NCBI GenBank assembly: GCA_937982115.1
Contig: CALJNE010000010.1
Coordinates: 1-64,000, forward strand
DNA: 64,000 nt
Source: an uncultured Bacteroidales bacterium
GTDB lineage: Bacteria; Bacteroidota; Bacteroidia; Bacteroidales; ML635J-15
Direction of reading: 5' to 3'
Below, piece by piece: positions 20,870 through 30,636 of the stretch. The notes beneath the pieces were generated by a model. The model had not been told where the DNA came from, ran no database searches, and saw only the letters and a program-made list of their open reading frames with translations. Position 1 is the first letter of the stretch. Each line of letters begins with the position of its first letter. Position numbers and translations under genes: made by a program.

Positions 20870-21369
20870 ATGAAAATAAAAATTCTATTTGTACTAATAG
20901 CATGCATAGTTTTAACAACTTCCGCGTTATAATCTCAAACAAACATAAATCTGGTTGAATATAATAACCATTTATTATACCATTACACCCTTCTTGACAA
21001 TTATCTTTCAGATTTCGTTTATTCAATCTACGACCCAGATGTAACAGCATCGGAGGTAATCCAAAAATATAATTTTCTTAAAAAAAACTGTAAATATAAC
21101 GGGAAACTTTGAGAGCAATTAAGCCGATTTCAACAGATGATTGTTTCTATAAATCAATAGTTTCTTTTTATGATATCACAAACAGTATAATAAACAATGA
21201 ATATCAACAAATTATAGATATGTATTCTCAAGAATGGAAAGAATACTTTGGTGAAAAAATTATGAATTTAGAAGAAACTTCAACTAAGAAAATTGTTGAT
21301 GGCGAAAATAATGTAATAAACTGTCAAGAGAAATTCGCCACAAAAAACGACCTGAATCTTCAAAAGTAA
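20870..21369 (+). pseudogene. Small secreted protein, disrupted by an in-frame stop and a frameshift
   Basis: MKIKILFVLIACIVLTTSAL*SQTNINLVEYNNHLLYHYTLLDNYLSDFVYSIYDPDVTASEVIQKYNFLKKNCKYNGKL(-1)RAIKPISTDDCFYKSIVSFYDITNSIINNEYQQIIDMYSQEW...; joins ORF at 21109 at CTTTGA. Confidence 0.7.
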
Positions 21370-21462
21370 TTTGAATTATAATATTTTACTTTACTATCCG
21401 GCGATATTCTTAAAATAAAACTTTTAAAGTTTTATACTTCTATTTTTTTGTAAATACGTTTT

Positions 21463-22203
21463 TCAGTTTTTACTATTATAAGGGTTCAAATCACTGCCGA
21501 AAACTTTCTTTAAAATGTCTGTAATTCTGGCAACAGGATCTTGTCGTATTTTTTGTTCTTCCTTAGCTACCATCAAAAACAAACCATCAAGAGCTTTTTT
21601 AGTTACATAATCATTCAAATCGGTATTTACTGTCTGTCCTCCTGTGATGTTCATCGCTGTATTATATTTATCGGCCAGTGGCGTCCAATATTTTGCGAGC
21701 ATTACCTTCTCGTTGGCTGCCACGACTTTCGGATAAAATTTATCGTATAGTATATTGTAGGTGGTTTTTCTAAGATATTGAGTTGCTTCATCATCTCTAC
21801 CCTTTAAAATACTAATTGCATCATTTATTGTCATTTGACGAATTGCAGCCACAAAAACATCTTTTGCTTCTTTGGCTGCTTCTTCGGCAGCACGGTTAAG
21901 CTTTTCTTCGAATTGCGTAACTTGATTTTTTAATCCCATTTTTTCGCAATATTCTTTCACTTTTATAGCTTCTTCCGGAAATGGGATTTTTATTTCGGGA
22001 TTACGGTAGTATCCATTTAATTGACTTACAATATCCACAGTATTCCCAATACCTACGGTAAGAGCTTCTTTTAATCCCTGTGCAACCTCCTGTTGAGAGA
22101 GTCCAGGTTTAGTAACTCCTCCAGAATTATTTAAAATTTCCTGTAATACATCACAGCTTGTCAAAAGCAAAACTATACCAATAAGTGCGAAAATCTTTTT
22201 CAT
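21463..22203 (-). CDS. DUF4197-type lipoprotein
   Basis: MKKIFALIGIVLLLTSCDVLQEI; GLSQQEVAQGLKEALTVGIGNTV; helical; start at internal Met preferred. Confidence 0.75.
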   Translation of the reverse strand: MKKIFALIGIVLLLTSCDVLQEILNNSGGVTKPGLSQQEVAQGLKEALTVGIGNTVDIVSQLNGYYRNPEIKIPFPEEAIKVKEYCEKMGLKNQVTQFEEKLNRAAEEAAKEAKDVFVAAIRQMTINDAISILKGRDDEATQYLRKTTYNILYDKFYPKVVAANEKVMLAKYWTPLADKYNTAMNITGGQTVNTDLNDYVTKKALDGLFLMVAKEEQKIRQDPVARITDILKKVFGSDLNPYNSKN

Positions 22204-22229
22204 AGTTATAAATTTTAGTTTTAACAAAA

Positions 22230-23375
22230 TTAAAACAAATGTCTAAACGGTATCAAAACACTTTCAATAATTTTTTGAACAAAATGACGCTTCTTCCAGA
22301 TTTCATAGTTAAATTCAATACAATATTTTTGAGTTTCGATAATATGATTTCTCAGAATTTGTAAAATTCGCTCATCAGTACCGCTAATATTAATTTCATA
22401 CATAAATCTGAAACTTCTGTAATCAAAATTGCTGGACCCGAAAAAAAACCAATCATCATCAATAAGCACGATTTTGGAGTGAAGATTTGAAGGAGTATAT
22501 TGAAAAATTTTAATGTCGTTTTTAAAATATTTTCCAAAATATTTATCTCTGAGTATATCAAAAAGTTTAACGTCTGAATTTAGAGGCACTAAAACTGTAA
22601 TTTGAACACCTCTGCGAGCAGCATTTATTATTGCACGTCTTAAACTGCTTCCGGGTAGAAAATATGGGGTCTCGATTACAATGCTTTGCCTGGCATTATT
22701 AATCATTTTTTTTAGTTTATCTCTAACAGGCTGATAAACATTTCCCGGCACATCTCTTATTATTTTTATACAATCATAACTAAGTATCCTTGTTTTCTTT
22801 TTTTTGTCAATGAAAATTTTTTTTGCTCCCAGAAAGTCTTCGAGAAAAATATTTTCTAGTTTTTGAGATATTTCACCTGTAAACCTTGCAGCAAATTCCC
22901 TCCACGATATCGAATACGAAGTAATATTATTTGAGCCGAGATAAGAAATAGTAGAATCAACAATCAAAAGTTTTCGATGATTTCTCAAGTGATTTGCCGA
23001 AAAAATATCCCAGCTAAACTTTAATTTTTCAAAAAATTCAACCTCGCCTCCAAGTTGAATAAGCTTTGAAAAAAAACTTTTTGATACACTCGTCCCCCAA
23101 TCATCAATTAAAATTTTAACTTTTACTCCTTCGGCAGCTTTTTGAGTAAGTACATCCCGAAATTTTTGCCCCACAAAATCATTGCAAAATTTATAGGTTT
23201 GCAAATAAACCTTATGTTTTGCAGTTTTAATATCCTCTATCATTGCAGAGAACAAAGTCAACGGATCATCAAAGCCTTTCACATCATCAATCAAAGAGGA
23301 ATATATCATTGCAACAAAATTATTTTGTTTTTTTATACATAATTCTCGACACTTTTGCAGCAGTTTTTCTGGCAA
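22230..23375 (-). CDS. Phospholipase D / cardiolipin synthase-like protein
   Basis: Two HKD motifs: HRKLLIVDSTISYLGSNN and HSKIVLIDDDWFFFGSSNFDYRS. Confidence 0.9.
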   Translation of the reverse strand: MPEKLLQKCRELCIKKQNNFVAMIYSSLIDDVKGFDDPLTLFSAMIEDIKTAKHKVYLQTYKFCNDFVGQKFRDVLTQKAAEGVKVKILIDDWGTSVSKSFFSKLIQLGGEVEFFEKLKFSWDIFSANHLRNHRKLLIVDSTISYLGSNNITSYSISWREFAARFTGEISQKLENIFLEDFLGAKKIFIDKKKKTRILSYDCIKIIRDVPGNVYQPVRDKLKKMINNARQSIVIETPYFLPGSSLRRAIINAARRGVQITVLVPLNSDVKLFDILRDKYFGKYFKNDIKIFQYTPSNLHSKIVLIDDDWFFFGSSNFDYRSFRFMYEINISGTDERILQILRNHIIETQKYCIEFNYEIWKKRHFVQKIIESVLIPFRHLF

Positions 23376-24000
23376 CTTTTCTGGTTAAATCTTCAAAAAT
23401 GTCTGTATCTAATTCTTTATAGGTATAAACCGAATTGTCCTTATTAGTTCCAAATATAATTTGCCAGAAAGTTCTATCCGTACTAAGTTTTTCATCTTTT
23501 CCTGCAAAAACATTATGCTTTTTTAAACCAACAAAACTAAAAGGTTCTTTTCCGATATAAAAATCAAGGCTTAGGTTACAAGATGTTACATAATAAGTGT
23601 TAACTTGTTGGGATTGTTCATAATTTTTAAATTCTTTAATTTCAAATTCTTCATAATATTTTAAATCTTGAATTCTTATGGTAAACGAGTTTAAAACTTT
23701 CAACGAGTAATTATCGCTTTTATCAATTAAGAGTACTACATTATAATCTTTAAGACGATTTCTAAACTCTTCGATAAATATTTCTTTAAGTTTTTCCGAA
23801 TTGGTATTTTTTAAATATTTAGAAGAATTATAATTCTCGAGTTTTATTGAATTATCAATCGGCGTCAAATACAGATAATGTGTGTTTTCGAGTTTTCGCC
23901 CAACAGAACATGAAATTAGCAAAAAACCTAAAATAATTAAACAGATATTCGTTCTAAAATTTTTCATCTTTAAAATTTTTCTTACAATAACAAAAATCAT
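23320..24000 (-). CDS. Lipoprotein of unknown function
   Basis: Lipobox LIILGFLLISCSVGRK; internal Met (MKNFRTN) is the likelier start. Confidence 0.7.
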   Translation of the reverse strand: MIFVIVRKILKMKNFRTNICLIILGFLLISCSVGRKLENTHYLYLTPIDNSIKLENYNSSKYLKNTNSEKLKEIFIEEFRNRLKDYNVVLLIDKSDNYSLKVLNSFTIRIQDLKYYEEFEIKEFKNYEQSQQVNTYYVTSCNLSLDFYIGKEPFSFVGLKKHNVFAGKDEKLSTDRTFWQIIFGTNKDNSVYTYKELDTDIFEDLTRKVARKTAAKVSRIMYKKTK

Positions 24001-24020
24001 TCAAAAAAAATTTAAACAAA

Positions 24021-26354
24021 TCAATAATCGGTTATTTTCCTATTAAACAAGAGATATCCAAAATTAACAACAAAATATGATTTATGGTTTTCACTCGGAT
24101 AATAATTATAACAAAATGACAAAGGTCCTAAAGGAGTGTGAAAAACTATTGAAGCTCCGCCCATAAAGTGTAAAAAAGCCAATGGTTCGGAGTAATGTGC
24201 CGCAAAGACTCTGTCATAAGGTGTTATCTTCAATATTTTTTCGTATGGAGCAAAAGCATAAAATTCTGTTCTGAAGCTAAATTTATCTGTTATGCAATAA
24301 ATTGGTTTTATTCCTGCCGCAAAATAAGTATTGGCATAAAAATCGGGTAAAAATAATGTTTTTGAGTGTATTAAAGGTTTGAATGAATATGCCGAAAGAA
24401 TTGAAGAATGATAATTCCTGAAAAAATCTTTGTTACTTAATTGCATCTCAAAATGTAACCCTATGCAAAACTTCTTTGAGATCCTATTATAGCTTTCGCT
24501 CTTCATAAAAATGCTTATCCATGAATGATATTTTTCATAACTGTCGGATAGAGCTGTAGTGGATCCTGGAATGTTTTTTTCCGTTCCTCCCGTATATCGA
24601 ATTGAAATTACATTTTCAGCACCTTTGGTTGCAAACTGCGGATAATCCAAATTATTCCTGATAATTGAAAAATGTATGGTTTTCGGAGTAAAAATAGTAT
24701 AATCGGCGGTATCGGTTGCTAAATAATAATTTGTTTGGAAATAACTCCATGTTTGAATTCCTCCAGCAATCCCAATTTTTATAATACTTTTTTTATTCAA
24801 TGGCACAAAAGCATCCAATCTCGTTCCATTATCAAAATTTACTATGTAAGGAGGTCGTGAATCCAGAGAAAATAAGCGAGATATTCCTCTGAAGTAGTCA
24901 ATTCTATTAATACTTGATTCAAACTGTAATGCTAAAGGCAAACTCAATGGCAAATCAATACGTCCTGTAAAATTTATAGAACTGTAAAGTCTGCCGAAAT
25001 AAACATTTGATTTTAACAAAAGGGAATAATTTTTTAAAACTTTGTAAGAAGCTCCAAAAAAGCCTGTATTAGAATATGTGCTCGATAAATTTGCTCCGAA
25101 CATAAAATTCAATCTTTCACTTTTTTTAACATTCAGATTTACATCAAAAAAGCAGGTAGAGTCATTATATTTTGCAATTGGAGCAGCAGATTTTATTTGA
25201 AAATCATTAATTAACTTATAGTACTCGTTCTCGAATTGTTTTAAATTCAATTTTTCATTTGGTCTTTTAATGCTACGTTTTATGTATTCCTTAACAGGCT
25301 TATCAACACCCTTAATAAATATCTGATCAAACATTAAATACGGAACTCTATCTCTGAATATTTCTCTCTTTTGATTTAATTCTTCAAAAGATTGTCGCCT
25401 GTCAATACGTGCCAGGATAGAATCCATTACCTGATAACATGCTTCATACCCAATATTGCTGATCTCATCAACCCTATGAAAGTCGAGCAATCCCACATCA
25501 TCCAGGTTTAATCGGATTGTAATTCCTTTGTTTTCGTCAATAAAATATTCACGCTGTTCGCCCATTACAAGATTTTCAATCTGAGCCATCAAATTATCAG
25601 GATCCGGTTTTTGTGTTACTCCCGATACAACAACTCCAATCATAAAATCTGGCGAAAACTCCTTCAACATAACATCATCAGGAAAATTATTGTAAATTCC
25701 TCCATCAAAATAGAGAGTTCCGTCTATTTCAACAGGTTTAAAATAAAAAGGAAAAGTCATTGATGCTCTTACAGCCAGACCCAGATCTCCTTTTTTAAAA
25801 ACTACAGCTTTATTGTTATAAACATCCGATGCAACACACCTGAAAGGAACAAATAAACTGTCGAAATCTTCATTAGCTGCTGCAGTATATTGAGTAAAAT
25901 ACTCCATTATTCCTAAATCCATTGGTTGAGTAGCTATCAAATTTGTAGGTAAACTTACAGATAATGATTTTTCCCTTCTAACTACACCTACTGATAAAAA
26001 CGAAATATCCGGATCGAGCTTTTTGAAAAAATAATAATGTTTTTCGGGAATAATTCCGTTATAATAATTATAAAACCTTTCATCTTTAAACATTTCAATC
26101 ATTTCGTCCGGTGTAATTCCGCAAGCGTACAAAGCACCTACAATTGCTCCTATTGAAGTCCCTGTTACATAATCAATCGGGATGTTGTTTTCTTCCAGAG
26201 CTTTTATAACACCAATATGGGCTAATCCTTTTGCTCCTCCCCCGCTCAAAACTAAACCAACTTTTTGAGAAAACAAATTGCCTCCTGCAAATAACAAGAA
26301 CAAAACAATTAATAATAATGATTTCAATATTTTATTGGAATTGTGCGAAAACAT
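24021..26354 (-). CDS. Patatin-like phospholipase with C-terminal outer-membrane beta-barrel
   Basis: GLVLSGGGAKGLAHIGVIKAL, GTSIGAIVGAL, DGGIYNNFP; C-terminal strands ending ...VNFGYLLFNRKITDY. Confidence 0.93.
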   Translation of the reverse strand: MFSHNSNKILKSLLLIVLFLLFAGGNLFSQKVGLVLSGGGAKGLAHIGVIKALEENNIPIDYVTGTSIGAIVGALYACGITPDEMIEMFKDERFYNYYNGIIPEKHYYFFKKLDPDISFLSVGVVRREKSLSVSLPTNLIATQPMDLGIMEYFTQYTAAANEDFDSLFVPFRCVASDVYNNKAVVFKKGDLGLAVRASMTFPFYFKPVEIDGTLYFDGGIYNNFPDDVMLKEFSPDFMIGVVVSGVTQKPDPDNLMAQIENLVMGEQREYFIDENKGITIRLNLDDVGLLDFHRVDEISNIGYEACYQVMDSILARIDRRQSFEELNQKREIFRDRVPYLMFDQIFIKGVDKPVKEYIKRSIKRPNEKLNLKQFENEYYKLINDFQIKSAAPIAKYNDSTCFFDVNLNVKKSERLNFMFGANLSSTYSNTGFFGASYKVLKNYSLLLKSNVYFGRLYSSINFTGRIDLPLSLPLALQFESSINRIDYFRGISRLFSLDSRPPYIVNFDNGTRLDAFVPLNKKSIIKIGIAGGIQTWSYFQTNYYLATDTADYTIFTPKTIHFSIIRNNLDYPQFATKGAENVISIRYTGGTEKNIPGSTTALSDSYEKYHSWISIFMKSESYNRISKKFCIGLHFEMQLSNKDFFRNYHSSILSAYSFKPLIHSKTLFLPDFYANTYFAAGIKPIYCITDKFSFRTEFYAFAPYEKILKITPYDRVFAAHYSEPLAFLHFMGGASIVFHTPLGPLSFCYNYYPSENHKSYFVVNFGYLLFNRKITDY

Positions 26355-26389
26355 AAAAATTTATATCCTCAAAATTATCCTTTTAATGT

Positions 26390-26397
26390 TACATTTG
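26390..26397 (+). promoter_or_regulatory. Candidate -7 element TACATTTG
   Basis: TAnnTTTG match 53 nt upstream of ATG at 26450. Confidence 0.35.
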
Positions 26398-26449
26398 CAT
26401 TAAGTTTTGAACAGCTAATTTAAAACTAATTTTTCAAATAGGATAGTTT

Positions 26450-27316
26450 ATGACGGAAACAATAAAAAATTATTTCAAATTAGTAAAATTCAGTCATACT
26501 GTTTTTGCAATGCCCTTTGCTCTGCTTGGATTTTTCATGGCCGTGGAGTTATATAATTATGATTTTACGGCACGTATTTTTATTTTGATTATTTTATGTA
26601 TGGTTTTTGCCCGTAATGCAGGAATGGGATTTAATCGCTATGCCGACCGCCTCATAGATGCAAAAAATCCAAGAACTTCAAGCAGAGAAATTCCTGCAAA
26701 TAAAATAAAATCTCGCAATGCACTTATCTTTGTAATTGTTAATTCTATATTATTTATAATATCAACATATTTTCTCAATGTTCTATGTTTTATTTTATCA
26801 CTGCCGGCTCTGGCAATAATTTTATTTTATTCATACACAAAACGGTTCACCTACCTTTCTCATGTTTTTATCGGTTTAGCTCTAAGTATAGCTCCGTCAG
26901 CTGCATTTATTGCCGTAACTGGAAATTTGTTTTTTCCTGTTATTATTCTTTCGCTTTTAGTTTTATTCTGGACAGCCGGTTTCGACATAATTTACTCGCT
27001 ACAGGACGAAGAATTTGACAGAAATGAAAATTTACACTCCCTACCGGCACGATTTGGCAGGAAAACAGCTCTCGGAATAGCCCGAATATTTCACATAACA
27101 TCATTTATACTTAGCTTGATTTTTATTTATTTGATTGGCATCAACATTTTAAACATTTTGGGCACAATTGTTTTTGGAATTATGCTTTTTTATCAAAACA
27201 AAATTGTAAAAGTTGATAATATTAGCAAAGTAAATTTAGCCTTCGGAACCGTTAACGGTATTGCGTCTGTTGTTTATACAATGATTATTATACTTTCTTT
27301 TTATTTTTCGTTTTGA
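26450..27316 (+). CDS. UbiA family polyprenyltransferase, MqnP-like
   Basis: NRYADRLIDAKNPRTSSREIP and YSLQDEEFDRNENLHSLPARFG Asp-rich motifs. Confidence 0.88.
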   Translation: MTETIKNYFKLVKFSHTVFAMPFALLGFFMAVELYNYDFTARIFILIILCMVFARNAGMGFNRYADRLIDAKNPRTSSREIPANKIKSRNALIFVIVNSILFIISTYFLNVLCFILSLPALAIILFYSYTKRFTYLSHVFIGLALSIAPSAAFIAVTGNLFFPVIILSLLVLFWTAGFDIIYSLQDEEFDRNENLHSLPARFGRKTALGIARIFHITSFILSLIFIYLIGINILNILGTIVFGIMLFYQNKIVKVDNISKVNLAFGTVNGIASVVYTMIIILSFYFSF

Positions 27317-27332
27317 AGAACCGAAATAAATA

Positions 27333-27947
27333 TCATAAAATTTGTATCACAATGGGAGCATAAATAAAGAATCTGATTATTCTAAAAACTCCTATGAACA
27401 CTAAATTTTTCAGAGGAAACTTCATTGCTCCGGCAACAGTACATGCAACCGCATAAGGCAAAGGGAATAGTGCTGCTATAATAATAAACAAAGAACCCCA
27501 CTTTTTAATTTTATCAACATGAGTAGAATAAAACTTTAAAACTCTTTGTTTTATCGAAGGAATTTGGCGTATAGAAACTCCAATACCATAAGCGGCTAAA
27601 CCTCCTAAATAAGAAACAAATCCTAAAACTCCAACCATTAAATAAAAATTATCAAACTCACTTACCCAAAGGATAAAAAAATCAGGAGGTATCAAGCCTA
27701 AAATACTTTCTGATATAAAAAAACTTAACAAAACTATTGGTGTGGAAAAATTATCAACAAGATATTCCGGTAATTCCGAAAGCTTGATTATAAACTTGTT
27801 TATCACGAAGGCAAGAATAAAAACAAAAACTAAAACCAAAAATATCTTTATAAGATTACTTATAACAAAAGAATATAGACCGGTTTTTTTGTAATACCGA
27901 TAATAAATATTAAATGAATTGAATATATTTCTTTCAATCTTTTTCAT
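27333..27947 (-). CDS. DedA/VTT-like inner membrane protein
   Basis: FFISESILGLIPPDFFILW, GGLAAYGIG, AALFPLPYAVACTVAGAMKFP. Confidence 0.75.
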   Translation of the reverse strand: MKKIERNIFNSFNIYYRYYKKTGLYSFVISNLIKIFLVLVFVFILAFVINKFIIKLSELPEYLVDNFSTPIVLLSFFISESILGLIPPDFFILWVSEFDNFYLMVGVLGFVSYLGGLAAYGIGVSIRQIPSIKQRVLKFYSTHVDKIKKWGSLFIIIAALFPLPYAVACTVAGAMKFPLKNLVFIGVFRIIRFFIYAPIVIQIL

Positions 27948-28060
27948 CCGTGCACAAAATAAATCAAAATATTTAGTGTGTTGTTAAAAATTTACTTAAA
28001 AATTAACATTAAAATGTATAATTTTACAACCTATTTACGTTTATAAAGAAACATTTTTTG

Positions 28061-30082
28061 ATGACAAAAGTTATGAGATTATTGCTGTTGATAGTTATTT
28101 ATGTTTTACCTTTCATGGCTTTTGCTCAATCCGGATTTAATTTCTGCAATGAAATTGAAAGTAAAAAAAATATTAAAAGTTTCGATAAGGCTGTTGATTT
28201 ATACAAGAAAGGAAATTTTACAGAATCCGAAAAAATTCTTCTTAAAATAAGCGACGAGGAAAAAGATTTTACAGAGGTCTGGTATTTGCTCTCCGAGATT
28301 TATTATTCACAATACAATTCTGCTACAAATCCCAAGTCATCGAATATTTCATTTCAGAAATATATTAGATGTTTAGAAAACATTGTTGCTTCCTGTCCGC
28401 AATTTAACAAATATGAATATAATTACATCCTGGGTAAACACTATTTTAATCGCGACGAAAATCAGAAAGCACTTAAATATTTGAATGTTTATTTAAGCAA
28501 TGCAGATAAAAATTCTAAAAACTACAAAGATGCCCAAAACACTTACGATTACATAAATACATATTTAAACTTAGTTAACTCTCCTGTTCCATTTAATCCG
28601 GTTGTTGTTGAAGGATTATCAACTGTAAATGACGACTATTTACCCGTAATTTCCCTTGACGGAAGTATTGCCTTCTTTACTAAGGCATATATGAAAAAAG
28701 ACCTTAACTCAATTTATGTGGACAAATTTACGGAAGAGTTTACAATGGCAACATCAAGCGATGAATCAGGTTTGAAGTTTTCGAATACATTACCAATGCC
28801 CTATCCTTTCAATACCGGGAAAAATCAGGGAGCAGCTTCAATAACTATTGATAACAGCATTTTATACATCACGATATGTGAATTTGTAAGTCGAGATTAT
28901 GATAATTGCGATATTTATTATTCTGTTAAGCGTGGAAACAATTGGTCGGAACTTATACGTCTTGGCCCGGAAATCAATGGAATAAACACATGGGAATCAC
29001 AACCCTCTATTTCTGCTGACGGAAAAACTTTGTATTTTGCATCAATTCGTGCGGGCAATGTTGGTTTCGACCCAAACAACCCTACATCAGATATCTGGTA
29101 TTCTACAAAAAATCCGGATGGGACATGGTCAAAAGCAAAAAATCTTGGTCCTCCGATAAATACTCCCGGTAACGAAAAATCACCTTTTATCCATTCCGAT
29201 TCACAAACTTTGTACTTTTCTTCGGATGGCCACCCCGGACTTGGCGGATACGATATTTTCTTCTCAAAATTCAGAGATAACATCTGGACACAACCTGTGA
29301 ATATGGGCTATCCCATAAATACTAAAAGCGATGATCTTGGATTCATTGTTAATACACAAGGCACAAAAGCATACTTTGCCAGTAACAAATTAAACGGGCT
29401 CGGAGGCTGGGATATTTATGCTTTCGACCTTTATCCCGAAGCTCGTCCCGAAAAAGTTATGTTAATTAAAGGACAAATTATTGCCGAATATGGCGACAGC
29501 CTTAATAATGCAAAACTCGAAATCAGAAATACCAGAACAAAAGAAATAAGCGAAGGGATAATTAATGAAAACGATGGAAATTATGCCGTTGCTGTTACTA
29601 CTGATACAACTCAAAATGATTCATACCTTTTACTTGTAAAAAAAGAAAATTACAGTTTTGCATCTGCTCTTATTGAACCTACCACTGAAATTATTGAAAC
29701 TCCGCTGCAAATTGATTTTGAAATTAAACCTATCGAAAAAGGGAAAACTGTTGAACTCAACGATATTTATTTCGCCACAAATTCTTATACAATCGAGCCC
29801 AAAAGCTTTCCGGTACTCGATGCTTTTGCCGATTTTCTGAAAGAAAATCCTAAAATAAAAATCGAGATTCGCGGACATACAGATAATGTAGGCTCTCTCC
29901 AAATGAATATGACCTTATCAAATCAAAGAGCAAAAGCCGTTTACGATTATCTTATTAACAAGGGCATTGAACCTGCTAGAATGAAATTTAGAGGCTACGG
30001 TCCTAACATGCCAATAGCTGATAATAATACCGAAGCCGGAAGAGCAAAAAACCGACGCACCGAGTTTTTTATCCTTGAATGA
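28061..30082 (+). CDS. OmpA family protein with TPR and WD40-like PD40 repeats (PorE-like architecture)
   Basis: TPR N-terminus; PD40 motifs (SADGKTLYFAS, SDSQTLYFSSDGHPGLGGYDIF); OmpA C-terminus IRGHTDNVGS...NQRAKAVYDYL...GRAKNRRTEFFI. Confidence 0.9.
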   Translation: MTKVMRLLLLIVIYVLPFMAFAQSGFNFCNEIESKKNIKSFDKAVDLYKKGNFTESEKILLKISDEEKDFTEVWYLLSEIYYSQYNSATNPKSSNISFQKYIRCLENIVASCPQFNKYEYNYILGKHYFNRDENQKALKYLNVYLSNADKNSKNYKDAQNTYDYINTYLNLVNSPVPFNPVVVEGLSTVNDDYLPVISLDGSIAFFTKAYMKKDLNSIYVDKFTEEFTMATSSDESGLKFSNTLPMPYPFNTGKNQGAASITIDNSILYITICEFVSRDYDNCDIYYSVKRGNNWSELIRLGPEINGINTWESQPSISADGKTLYFASIRAGNVGFDPNNPTSDIWYSTKNPDGTWSKAKNLGPPINTPGNEKSPFIHSDSQTLYFSSDGHPGLGGYDIFFSKFRDNIWTQPVNMGYPINTKSDDLGFIVNTQGTKAYFASNKLNGLGGWDIYAFDLYPEARPEKVMLIKGQIIAEYGDSLNNAKLEIRNTRTKEISEGIINENDGNYAVAVTTDTTQNDSYLLLVKKENYSFASALIEPTTEIIETPLQIDFEIKPIEKGKTVELNDIYFATNSYTIEPKSFPVLDAFADFLKENPKIKIEIRGHTDNVGSLQMNMTLSNQRAKAVYDYLINKGIEPARMKFRGYGPNMPIADNNTEAGRAKNRRTEFFILE

Positions 30083-30141
30083 TGATAAAATAAAAATTCC
30101 GGTCTGAACAATACACAAAATCATCAAACCGGTCAAATAAA

Positions 30142-30173
30142 AAAACTCCAAAGCATAAATACGATGGAGTTTT
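30142..30173. terminator. Bidirectional stem-loop between OmpA gene and rplS
   Basis: AAAACTCCA / TGGAGTTTT with 14-nt loop between convergent genes. Confidence 0.65.
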
Positions 30174-30192
30174 ATCTTTTTGAAGAAAATTC

Positions 30193-30540
30193 TTAGAAAC
30201 GCTTTTCCTGAATACGTGCTTTCTTTCCTGTTAAATTACGTAAGTAGAAAATACGAGCACGACGCACTTTACCAACCTTATTTAATTCAATTGACTCGAT
30301 AAATGGAGATGCAAAAGGGAAAATTCTTTCTACTCCATAAGCACCTGACATTTTACGAACAGTAAAAGTAGCAGTATTACCCTGTCCTTTAATCTGCAAT
30401 ACTACTCCCCTAAATGACTGTACTCTTTCTTTATTACCTTCGCGAATCTTATAATTTACGGTAATAGTATCGCCGGCTTTGAATTTTGGAAATTCTCTTT
30501 TTACAGCCAAAGTCTCGTTTACAACTTTCATTAATTCCAT
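30193..30540 (-). CDS. rplS: 50S ribosomal protein L19
   Basis: MELMKVVNETLAVKREFPKFKAGDTITVNYKIREGNKERVQSFRGVVLQIKGQG...; ORF track start 30543 is a GTG inside the -7 element. Confidence 0.97.
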   Translation of the reverse strand: MELMKVVNETLAVKREFPKFKAGDTITVNYKIREGNKERVQSFRGVVLQIKGQGNTATFTVRKMSGAYGVERIFPFASPFIESIELNKVGKVRRARIFYLRNLTGKKARIQEKRF

Positions 30541-30636
30541 CACAAATATATTTTTAAGTCCTTAAAATTTCGGACTGCAATATTAGTGTTTTTTTTTGAA
30601 TTAAAAGTATTTTTTAAAAAGTTTTTAAACTTTTTT

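Noticed and set aside
28918-29283. 121-aa minus-strand ORF inside the OmpA/PD40 gene
   Set aside because: Antisense shadow of PD40 repeats (similar shadow at 36045-36320 within the other PD40 gene).
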